From Patescibacteria group bacterium (GTDB lineage Bacteria > Patescibacteriota > Minisyncoccia > Phycocordibacterales > UBA9973): a stretch of DNA of 21,340 nt. The stretch's first letter is position 1. The number at the start of each line of letters is the position of its first letter. The translations under genes and the position numbers were made by a program. Of this stretch, positions 12,696 through 19,413 are shown in pieces. The notes below the pieces were generated by a model. The model did not search any database. It saw only the letters and a list, made by a program, of their open reading frames with translations, and was not told the origin of the DNA. The stretch spans positions 1 through 21,340 of the forward strand of contig JAHJBA010000038.1 of the NCBI GenBank assembly GCA_018813625.1. Direction: 5' to 3'.

Positions 12696-13683
12696 CCCAC
12701 AATTAAAACTTAATACCAAATTATTCAGCCAAGATGTCGAGCTGGAACCGATACGAAAAGGTTTTGGGCAGGGACTTTTGGAGGCCGGCGAGAAGGACAA
12801 GAATGTCGTAGCGCTTTGTGCTGATTTAAAGGACAGTACTTATGTGAATATGTTTGCGGAAAAATTTCCTGAAAGATTTGTAGAAGTTGGTGTAGCTGAA
12901 CAAAACTTGGTGACCGTTGCAAGTGGGATGTCGGCTATGGGTAAAATTCCTTTCTGTGGTTCTTATGCTATTTTTTCTCCAGGAAGAAATTGGGAACAAA
13001 TCAGAACTACGATTGCCTATAATGATAGGAAAGTTGTGATAGCAGGAAGTCATACTGGTGTTTCTGTTGGTCCTGATGGGGGATCTCATCAAGCTCTTGA
13101 AGATATTGCTTTAATGAGGGTTATGCCGAACATGGATGTTGTTTCGCCGTGCGACGCAATCGAAGCTAAAAAGGCAACACTTGCTTTGGCAAAAACGAAG
13201 GGACCTGCATATATTCGTCTTGTACGAGAAAAAACTCCTGTAATTACTACGGAAGAAACTCCATTTGAAATTGGTAAAGCACAAGTTTTTTGGATGCCAG
13301 ATGTTGGTCTTGCCCAAGTTGGAATCATTGCTACAGGTGGACTGGTTTACCGTGCTCTGTTAGCTGCGAAAGAACTAGAAGCAGAAGGAATAAAAACAAA
13401 AGTTATGAATTTGTGTTCAATAAAACCCATTGATGAAAATGCCATCTTAAAATTAGCAAAAGAGACAAAATCATTGGTGACAGTGGAAGAGCACCAAATA
13501 GCTGGGGGAATGGGAAGTGCTGTGGCAGAAGTCGTCGCACGAAATTTTCCTGTGCCAATAGAGTTCATCGGAGTAAAAGATAAATTTGGTCAATCAGGAA
13601 CCCCTGATGAATTGATAGAACATTATGGTATAGGCAAAGACTCAATAAAAGAAGTAGTTAAAAAAGTTCTAGCTAGAAAATAA
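12688..13683 (+). CDS. Transketolase, C-terminal (pyrimidine-binding) subunit
   Basis: 331 residues, partner of the 11771 gene. It starts in the middle domain with R-K-G-F-G-Q-G-L (23-30). E-V-G-V-A-E-Q-N (66-73) contains the catalytic Glu71 that activates the thiamine cofactor. G-S-H-T-G-V-S-V-G (about 111-119) and D-G-G-S-H-Q follow in the substrate channel. The C-terminal transketolase domain starts near residue 205 (V-G-I-I-A-T-G). A 1-deoxyxylulose-5-phosphate synthase-type role is less likely given the rpiB/rpe neighbours. It follows tktN after 71 bases that contain a possible 24-codon ORF. Its stop codon overlaps the left stem of copy C of the structured element. Confidence 0.94.
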   Translation: MLNPQLKLNTKLFSQDVELEPIRKGFGQGLLEAGEKDKNVVALCADLKDSTYVNMFAEKFPERFVEVGVAEQNLVTVASGMSAMGKIPFCGSYAIFSPGRNWEQIRTTIAYNDRKVVIAGSHTGVSVGPDGGSHQALEDIALMRVMPNMDVVSPCDAIEAKKATLALAKTKGPAYIRLVREKTPVITTEETPFEIGKAQVFWMPDVGLAQVGIIATGGLVYRALLAAKELEAEGIKTKVMNLCSIKPIDENAILKLAKETKSLVTVEEHQIAGGMGSAVAEVVARNFPVPIEFIGVKDKFGQSGTPDELIEHYGIGKDSIKEVVKKVLARK

Positions 13684-13775
13684 AAAGTAGGTTTTAAAAA
13701 CGCGTATAAAAATCTGCTGATTTTTTACTATGCTCGGCCCGTCGGCCTGCGCAATGTTTTTAAAACCTACTTTTT
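13682..13775. repeat. Structured 54-nt-core element, copy C (between tktC and the kinase), bidirectional terminator candidate
   Basis: The outer stem is a perfect 20 bp: AAAAAGTAGGTTTTAAAAAC (13682-13701) against 13756-13775. The core 13702-13755 is 54 nt. Arm 1: AAAAATC (13708-13714) / GATTTTT (13719-13725), loop TGCT. Arm 2: GGCC (13736-13739) / GGCC (13744-13747), loop CGTC. T-runs follow the stem on both strands, suiting a terminator for the convergent tktC and kinase genes. The core is closely similar to copy A from CTATGCTCGGC to GCGCAATG. Confidence 0.9.
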
Positions 13776-13778
13776 ATT

Positions 13779-14774
13779 TTAATTTATTTTAGTTATTTTA
13801 TAATTTTCCGGTGCGTTTTTTAGATATTCTTCAAGTTTTTCTCGTGAGAGCAATCCTTTTTGTGCTCCGACATATTGCAAAACAGACATGGAATTTATTG
13901 GTCCCCATGCCAAGGCCTCAGGAATAGTTTTACCTAAAGCAAGGGCTGTGGTGAAAGTAGATGAAAAAGCATCTCCTGCACCGGTGCGATCTACGGGTGG
14001 AGCCATGTCCGGATATACAGGCGTGAAGTAGATATCTTTTCCATCAGAAGCATATGCACCGTTTGGTCCATCGCTGATTGAAACTATTTTAGGACCAAGA
14101 TCATGGAGCCCCTTCATTAATGTTTTTATATCTTTACTCTGAATGTTTAAAATTCTTTCTGCTTCTTCGAGATTACAAAAGAAAGCTTCTGTGTTTTTAT
14201 AAATATCTTTTAATTTTTCTTTGCCTAAGCTTATTTGGAAAGTTCCCGGCTGGAAAGCGAGTTTTGTTTCTGGATGATTTTTTAAATATTCCGCAATTTC
14301 TAAATGATATGGCAGGGAACTGTCCGCAAGGGAACTCAAATAGATCCAATCTACTTTTGGTAATTCCAGGAGCTTGTAATCAAAGTTAGTATGTTTAATC
14401 AATATAGTACGCTCAACCCCGTACCAAAGTACGTAATGATAATTTGTGATTTTCCCTTTTTCTATTTGGGCAAAATCGATGTTTACTCCGTCGTTGATTA
14501 GTGATTTCAGACATTCTTCTCCGTTTGTATCATCTCCAATATTTGTCAAAGCAGCGGAGGCAAGTCCAAGTCGCGCGGCAGCTACGGCGGCATTAGGACT
14601 ATTTCCAACGGCACGAACTATTTCCACCGATTCATATGGTACTTTGTCCCCGAAGCGAAGGCATAACTCCGAACTTTCGGGATTGTCTATCCCTTTGTGG
14701 ACATGTGCGTCTTTTAATTTTATGAAAGCATCCGTGGTAATATCCCCAATCGCCAAAAAATCTATTTTTTTCAT
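13779..14774 (-). CDS. PfkB-family carbohydrate/nucleoside kinase
   Basis: 331 residues, ribokinase-fold kinase. The N-terminal start F-L-A-I-G-D-I-T-T-D (6-15) and the first signature region with V-G-N-S-P-N-A-A-V-A-A-A-R-L-G (56-70) bind the sugar. The second signature D-R-T-G-A-G-D-A-F (262-270) contains catalytic Asp268 and the anion hole. The family phosphorylates sugars, sugar phosphates or nucleosides using ATP; the substrate cannot be deduced. The neighbouring pentose-phosphate genes suggest a pentose or nucleoside, but it is convergent with them and has its own promoter. It starts at the ATG 6 bases after a minus-strand TATAAT. Confidence 0.92.
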   Translation of the reverse strand: MKKIDFLAIGDITTDAFIKLKDAHVHKGIDNPESSELCLRFGDKVPYESVEIVRAVGNSPNAAVAAARLGLASAALTNIGDDTNGEECLKSLINDGVNIDFAQIEKGKITNYHYVLWYGVERTILIKHTNFDYKLLELPKVDWIYLSSLADSSLPYHLEIAEYLKNHPETKLAFQPGTFQISLGKEKLKDIYKNTEAFFCNLEEAERILNIQSKDIKTLMKGLHDLGPKIVSISDGPNGAYASDGKDIYFTPVYPDMAPPVDRTGAGDAFSSTFTTALALGKTIPEALAWGPINSMSVLQYVGAQKGLLSREKLEEYLKNAPENYKITKIN

Positions 14775-14780
14775 AAGAAT

Positions 14781-14786
14781 ATTATA
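14781..14786 (-). promoter_or_regulatory. TATAAT -10 of the PfkB kinase, apparently leaderless
   Basis: Minus-strand TATAAT (complement of ATTATA) ends 6 bases before the ATG (14774-14772). No good -35 at 17 bases. Confidence 0.65.
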
Positions 14787-14820
14787 CTACACAGCTTAAA
14801 AAAAATGTTAAGTTTAGATA

Positions 14821-14849
14821 TTGACATTAAATTAATTATATGATAATGT
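14821..14849 (+). promoter_or_regulatory. Candidate promoter for the 14936 gene
   Basis: TTGACA (14821-14826) followed by TATGATAATGT; GATAAT (14842-14847) is at a 15-base spacing or TAATGT (14844-14849) at 17. A second -10-like TAGATAAT at 14911-14918 lies nearer the ATG. The leader would be about 80 or about 11 bases. Which is used cannot be told from sequence. Confidence 0.45.
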
Positions 14850-14935
14850 AAGATTACAGTAATCCACAGGTTTTTAACTTTTGAGCTTACTTTTTAATTG
14901 TTTTATTATTTAGATAATGTCACAATAAAAATATT

Positions 14936-16624
14936 ATGACGACACTTAATTTAAGAAAAGAAAAAAAAGAAGAGAAAATTTTTTTACAAGTAAAAACAAA
15001 AAAAATAAATTGGTCTAGAAATGGCGTATTAAGTTTATTTTTACTTTTAGCTATTTGTTTTTCTACTGTTGGGGTTGTGCGCGCCGTTGCTCCACCAGAT
15101 CCAGGACATGATTGGGTTGAAATTGTTAATGCTCCGATAGCAGACGGTACAATTGTTGCTGATGGATTGCTTTCGCAAGCAGACTGGAATACATTTAACA
15201 ACAAAGAAAATGCTGTAACTTCTGGATTGGCCACAGAATATTATAGGGGAGATAAAACTTGGGCGACACTAGATACTTCAGTAGTTTTTGAAAATGGAAA
15301 TTTGTATTATACTACAGCGCGAGCAAATACTGATTTTGACACTAGACTTGCAACAAAAACAACTACTAATTTAACTGAAGGCACGAATCTTTACTTTACC
15401 AATGCCCGTGCTGATGCTCGTGTTAACTCAGCTCTTTTGACTTGGGCTGGTACTTCTAATTTAACGACCCTTGGTACCATCACGACAGGCGCTTGGAACG
15501 CAACTCCAATTAATGATACCTATATTACTTCAGCTACAATTTGGAATGCTAAGGAGAATGCTCTTTCTTTCAATGCGCCATTTTCTCGTGTTGGCAATAC
15601 CATTTCGCTCGCTCAAGCTGACGGCTCAACTGATGGATATCTTTCGCAGGCAGATTGGAATACTTTTAATTCTAAACAGGATACCATTACGCTTGGTACA
15701 TCAGCTCAATATATGAAAGGCGATCTTTCTCTCGGCGATTTTGATACTGATGTTGACGCACGCATTGCGACTGCGAGTGGCTCAAGCATAGCCTCGCTTG
15801 ATGGTTCCGGAAAAGTTCCAGTTTCTCAATTACCAGCTTTGGCTATTACTGATACTTATGTAGCTGCTGATGAATTAAGCATGCTTGCTTTGACGGCAGA
15901 AACAGGTGATGTGGCAGTGCGCACAGATTTAAATAAAAGTTTTATTTTAGCCGTTGATGATCCGACGATATTGGCAAATTGGCAAGAACTACTTACGCCA
16001 ACTGACACTGTTCTATCGATAAATGGAAAGACTGGGGCTGTTACTCTTGATACATCAGATATTTCTGATCTTCCAACCTGGACAGGGTCAGCGGGTATTA
16101 CTACTTTAGGTACAATTATTTCTGGTATTTGGAACGGAACTCCGATTGACCTTAGTACCTATGCGACTGGTGATTTACCGGTAGCAAATTTGGCTGGCGG
16201 TGTTGGAGCTTCTGCTTCAACATTTTGGAGAGGTGATGGTACTTGGGCTGCGCCAGCTTCTAATTCTGTTACTGTTCAGTCAATAGCTGCGACAGCTATA
16301 AGTAACGTGGCGGATACAACTTTATTGACAGCTCCAGCGATAACTCTAGTCGGGCAACCAGTTAAAATTTTTGTTTCAATGCAATTAGAAAATACTGCTG
16401 GTTCTGCTAGGGATGTTACCTTCAAACTCTTCAGGGATGGAGTGGAGGTTTCGGCTACAGACAGATACATAGAAAAATTAGTTCCAGCGGATGATAATGT
16501 GACAAGGAACTTTCATTTTTATGATACGCCAGGTGCAGGAACATTTACTTATTCTGTTATGGCTATAGCTGATAATACAGGTATAAATGTAGTTTCTAAT
16601 TCTCGCCTGACTGTATCTGAATAG
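14936..16624 (+). CDS. Exported phage-tail-fibre-like surface protein
   Basis: 562 residues. A long basic N-region (1-29) is followed by a hydrophobic segment (30-48) ending Val-Arg-Ala, a signal peptide or membrane anchor. The body carries modules typical of phage tail fibres: D-G-L-L-S-Q-A-D-W-N-T-F-N (77-89) and a second copy at 233-245; T-E-G-T-N-L-Y-F-T-N-A-R-A-D-A-R-V (147-163); T-L-G-T-I-T-T-G-A-W-N (178-188) repeated at 390-400; V-L-S-I-N-G-K-T-G-A-V-T-L (359-371); and F-W-R-G-D-G-T-W-A (430-438). A beta-sandwich-like domain (about 445-562) closes it. No prophage genes are nearby, so I read it as a cellular adhesin built from fibre modules. The next gene follows after 13 bases. Confidence 0.75.
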   Translation: MTTLNLRKEKKEEKIFLQVKTKKINWSRNGVLSLFLLLAICFSTVGVVRAVAPPDPGHDWVEIVNAPIADGTIVADGLLSQADWNTFNNKENAVTSGLATEYYRGDKTWATLDTSVVFENGNLYYTTARANTDFDTRLATKTTTNLTEGTNLYFTNARADARVNSALLTWAGTSNLTTLGTITTGAWNATPINDTYITSATIWNAKENALSFNAPFSRVGNTISLAQADGSTDGYLSQADWNTFNSKQDTITLGTSAQYMKGDLSLGDFDTDVDARIATASGSSIASLDGSGKVPVSQLPALAITDTYVAADELSMLALTAETGDVAVRTDLNKSFILAVDDPTILANWQELLTPTDTVLSINGKTGAVTLDTSDISDLPTWTGSAGITTLGTIISGIWNGTPIDLSTYATGDLPVANLAGGVGASASTFWRGDGTWAAPASNSVTVQSIAATAISNVADTTLLTAPAITLVGQPVKIFVSMQLENTAGSARDVTFKLFRDGVEVSATDRYIEKLVPADDNVTRNFHFYDTPGAGTFTYSVMAIADNTGINVVSNSRLTVSE

Positions 16625-16637
16625 GAATTTTAAATTT

Positions 16638-17549
16638 ATGAAAAACTTCTCAAAAATTATCTTAATAGGACTGCTCATTTTTTGCGCTACGCCAGTTTTT
16701 GCTAGTAGTTTTTCTTGTTATGTTGCAACCTCGCCTTCTTCATCTTCTGATATTAAACTTCTAGAAATGACAAATATTTCTAATGCCCATGCGGGATTGC
16801 CAGGTTCAGGATATTCCTATGCGGTTTATTGTTCTGGAGTTTCAGGACTTAGTAATTCTTGTTCTGGAAATTTTGAAACAGTAGTTAAATTATCTGGTAC
16901 ATCTAATGCTCATGTTCGGCAGGGTGATCAGGCGGACTATCCTGGCTCCAATAATGTTTGTTTATCTTTGCCAGATAAGGGAACGATTAGTGTTGGTTAT
17001 CAATTAAACGACTGCACTGGTTTTGACGAAACGATTGCTTCTATGAGTGCTTTTCCGACGAATGCGCATATTGGAGATGAAAATGCTTATGTAAATAAAA
17101 TTTGCGCTTCGGCCAGCATGCCTAGAACTTCTTCTGGAGGAAAGATTTCATGGCTGTCATCAATCTTTGGTGGTAAAAAATCGGATTCTGATTCTTCAGC
17201 TCCCGTCGTTGCCCCTTCTGAAAATATCTCTACTTCTACAGAAAACACAGGACTTTTAAGAAGGATATTTAGTAAAAATAAAACGGAAAATAATATTGCA
17301 ACAAAAGAGATAATTACAAGTGATTTGGAAGATACCACTACTGGAAAAGGCATAGAGATAGCTTCAAATTATGATATGGGAGAAATCCAAGAGCGGGTAG
17401 ACGATAGCAATTCTTTTTTAGCTAACGCTTTTTTGGGTTTTGGAAATTTTTTGTTTGAGAATCCTTTTAAATCAGCACTTTTGGCACTTTCTCTTGGAGT
17501 CTTTCTTTCCTTATTGTATAAAATTTTTGCTAGGAAGAAACGTATTTAA
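16638..17549 (+). CDS. Membrane-anchored exported protein with three Asn-Ala-His...Cys repeats
   Basis: 303 residues. Signal peptide at 1-22 (Phe-Ala-Ser-Ser end). The exposed domain (23-160) holds three repeats built as Ser/Thr-Asn-Ala-His followed by a Tyr and a Cys: His51...Cys65, His92...Cys108, His144...Cys156, with further Cys27, Cys75 and Cys126. A low-complexity Ser/Thr/Asn/Lys linker follows (about 160-265). A C-terminal membrane span (about 278-296) ends in Ala-Arg-Lys-Lys-Arg-Ile, so the bulk faces outward. I do not recognise a characterised family; spaced His and Cys suggest disulfides or metal binding. It is 13 bases after the tail-fibre-like gene, with a weak AGGA upstream, so the two are probably one operon. 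Confidence 0.75.
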   Translation: MKNFSKIILIGLLIFCATPVFASSFSCYVATSPSSSSDIKLLEMTNISNAHAGLPGSGYSYAVYCSGVSGLSNSCSGNFETVVKLSGTSNAHVRQGDQADYPGSNNVCLSLPDKGTISVGYQLNDCTGFDETIASMSAFPTNAHIGDENAYVNKICASASMPRTSSGGKISWLSSIFGGKKSDSDSSAPVVAPSENISTSTENTGLLRRIFSKNKTENNIATKEIITSDLEDTTTGKGIEIASNYDMGEIQERVDDSNSFLANAFLGFGNFLFENPFKSALLALSLGVFLSLLYKIFARKKRI

Positions 17550-17568
17550 TGAAAATTTTTAAATACGG

Positions 17569-17574
17569 TATAAT
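17569..17574 (+). promoter_or_regulatory. TATAAT -10 of the lamin-tail gene, apparently leaderless
   Basis: TATAAT ends 6 bases before the ATG at 17581. The TTG at 17578 is in frame but would fall upstream of the predicted transcript start, so ATG 17581 is preferred. Confidence 0.65.
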
Positions 17575-17580
17575 TCTTTG

Positions 17581-19014
17581 ATGAATAAAAAAATAATTTT
17601 AATTTTGGCGGTTACCGTTTTCTTTTTTGGGTTTCGTTTAGTAAGTGCAGAAGTAATTATAAATGAAGTTCAAATTGCTGGCAGTACAGTCAATGATGAG
17701 TTTATAGAACTTTATAATTCTAGTGGTTCAAGTGTTGATCTAACAGGTTTTTATATTAAGAAAAAAACTTCTAGTGGTAATGAAAGCAACTTTGTTGTTT
17801 CAAGCAGATTCGAAGGTCTGTCTATTTCCGGTGGAGATTATTTATTATTAGCGAGGGAAAATAATTATACAGGAACTGTTTCCCCTGACATTCTTTGGCC
17901 ATCTTCGTACAGTCTTGCTAGTAATAATTCTCTAATATTATACAGGGGAGGCGAAACAGATGCGGATGAAGTCGCTTGGCAAGAAATAGAAGAAGGTAAA
18001 AGCACTCAAAAAACTTCAAGTGGTTGGGTTGTTGCTTTGCCGACACCTAGGGCGCAAAACTCAAATTCTGGGGATAGTGGTAGTGGGGAAGAAGAGAGCG
18101 ATGATGTTGATGATGAAGATTCTTCTTCTGAGTCTGGAACTGAATATGAAGAGACAGCGCCAACGCTAAAAACAAAAATTTTGACTAAGACTCTCGCTTT
18201 TGTTGGACAGCCAGTTGAGTTTTCACTCGATGTTAAATATGGAGATCTTACTTATGCCACTGGAAAATATTTTTGGAATTTTGGCGATGGAGATTCTAAG
18301 GAAATTATAAATCAGTCTGGGGGAATTTATCACACTTATTTTTATCCCGGGGAGTATGTCATTTCGTCGGAATATTATCGAAGCCATTCTTCTAGGATTC
18401 CAGACACTATAAGTAAATTTACAATTAAAGTGATGCCTCTTACCGTTTCAATTTCAAAAGTGGGTGATGCAAAAGATTTTTTTGTAGAACTTACAAACAA
18501 TTCTGCTTATGAGATGGATATTTCATATTGGAAATTAGCAACAAATATAAAAACTTTTATCTTTCCCAAAAATACTTTAATTGCACCCAAAAAACAGATG
18601 ACCATTTCAAGTAAAATTACAGGCTTTGTGCTAGGTGATGAAAAAAATTTAAAACTTATTTCTTCTGCCGGCGATGTCGTTTCTGTTTACGGTGTTCCTG
18701 TCATTCCGATCGAGGCTTCTGTTCGAACTTCATCTCAGGTATCATTAAAAACTTCTATGACAGTAGGCAAGATTGAGAATCAAGAGGAAGTAGAAGATAA
18801 AATACAAGAAAATTCTCAAATTTCCGGCGATGATTTATCTGCCTCTGTTTCCAATAGCGACATTGGCGACGATGATAGTTCAAGTAGTTACTTATTTTTT
18901 GGAGGTTTGGCACTTTTTTTAATTATTTTATGTGGGGCAGTATATTTTCTCCGAAAAAATAGCTTATCAATAAGCACGACAGAGGGGGATGATTTTGAGA
19001 TTATTGATGAGTAG
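17581..19014 (+). CDS. Exported, anchored lamin-tail / PKD domain protein
   Basis: 477 residues. Signal peptide at 1-23 (Leu-Val-Ser-Ala end). A lamin-tail domain occupies about 24-150, with I-I-N-E-V-Q-I (26-32), D-E-F-I-E-L-Y-N (39-46) and V-D-L-T-G-F-Y-I (52-59). An acidic Ser/Asp/Glu linker is at 160-192. A PKD domain follows (about 205-285) with F-W-N-F-G-D-G-D (231-238) and Y-P-G-E-Y (255-259). A second lamin-tail-like beta domain spans about 286-375. A linker, then one membrane span (438-457), Arg-Lys, and an acidic tail ending Ile-Ile-Asp-Glu complete it. The domain order fits a cell-surface protein; its ligand is unknown. It has its own promoter. Confidence 0.85.
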   Translation: MNKKIILILAVTVFFFGFRLVSAEVIINEVQIAGSTVNDEFIELYNSSGSSVDLTGFYIKKKTSSGNESNFVVSSRFEGLSISGGDYLLLARENNYTGTVSPDILWPSSYSLASNNSLILYRGGETDADEVAWQEIEEGKSTQKTSSGWVVALPTPRAQNSNSGDSGSGEEESDDVDDEDSSSESGTEYEETAPTLKTKILTKTLAFVGQPVEFSLDVKYGDLTYATGKYFWNFGDGDSKEIINQSGGIYHTYFYPGEYVISSEYYRSHSSRIPDTISKFTIKVMPLTVSISKVGDAKDFFVELTNNSAYEMDISYWKLATNIKTFIFPKNTLIAPKKQMTISSKITGFVLGDEKNLKLISSAGDVVSVYGVPVIPIEASVRTSSQVSLKTSMTVGKIENQEEVEDKIQENSQISGDDLSASVSNSDIGDDDSSSSYLFFGGLALFLIILCGAVYFLRKNSLSISTTEGDDFEIIDE

Positions 19015-19020
19015 TTTTTA

Positions 19021-19029
19021 TGATATAAT
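19021..19029 (+). promoter_or_regulatory. Extended -10 promoter of the 19036 gene, apparently leaderless
   Basis: TGA-TATAAT (TATAAT 19024-19029) ends 6 bases before the ATG at 19036. Confidence 0.65.
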
Positions 19030-19035
19030 TACCAT

Positions 19036-19251
19036 ATGTTCAAAAATTTTTTATTAAAAAAGATGCTCAGGGCACAGGGTGTGCCAGAAGCTCAGATAGA
19101 TGTACTTATAAAGATGATGGAGAAAAATCCTCAGCTTTTTAAGGATATAGCCCTTGAAATAAAGGAAAAAACGAAGAATGGCGTGGATCAGATGACTGCT
19201 TCGATGGAAGTGATGAAAAAATATGAAGATGAATTAAAAAAACTAGCGTAA
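19036..19251 (+). CDS. Small cytosolic alpha-helical protein of unknown function
   Basis: 71 residues, no signal peptide or membrane span. The sequence is amphipathic and charged, with likely helices at 1-13, 17-30 (starting Pro-Glu-Ala-Gln-Ile), 33-46 and 50-70. Pro17 and Pro32 fall between helices. It has its own extended -10 promoter placed 6 bases upstream, which supports it being a real gene despite the short length. I do not recognise a family. It sits among surface-protein genes but carries no export signal itself. Confidence 0.7.
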   Translation: MFKNFLLKKMLRAQGVPEAQIDVLIKMMEKNPQLFKDIALEIKEKTKNGVDQMTASMEVMKKYEDELKKLA

Positions 19252-19253
19252 GA

Positions 19254-19270
19254 GCGCTTTGTTCTTTTTT
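19254..19270 (+). terminator. Weak terminator candidate after the 19036 gene
   Basis: AGAGC / GTTCT (one G-T pair) with a GCTTT loop, followed by a T-run, directly after the stop. The short stem makes this uncertain. Confidence 0.4.
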
Positions 19271-19288
19271 TATTTATCCACATTTTTC

Positions 19289-19317
19289 TTTACATCAAAT
19301 TCTTATCTTGTTAAAAT
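19289..19317 (+). promoter_or_regulatory. Promoter of the large surface-protein gene
   Basis: TTTACA (19289-19294), 17-base spacer, TAAAAT (19312-19317). The predicted start near 19324 coincides with the first base of a hairpin, so unlike most genes here this one has a long structured leader (about 90 bases to the ATG at 19414, or 165 to the ATG at 19489). Confidence 0.6.
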
Positions 19318-19323
19318 ATATAT

Positions 19324-19404
19324 AACATACATGGGTGTATGTTGTTAAGGAGAATTTTGGGAGTTGAGCCCCAAAAAAAGTTCGCTTTGAGTGAAAAAAT
19401 CACT
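19324..19404 (+). promoter_or_regulatory. Structured 5' leader with three consecutive hairpins
   Basis: Hairpin 1: AACATACA (19324-19331) / TGTATGTT (19336-19343). Hairpin 2: TTTTGGG (19355-19361) / CCCAAAA (19370-19376). Hairpin 3: AGTGA (19390-19394) / TCACT (19400-19404). An AAGGAG lies between hairpins 1 and 2 (19347-19352) but too far from either ATG to be their ribosome site. Hairpin 1 is also a palindrome that could be an operator. No known riboswitch class is recognised. Confidence 0.5.
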
Positions 19405-19413
19405 TCTATTTGA

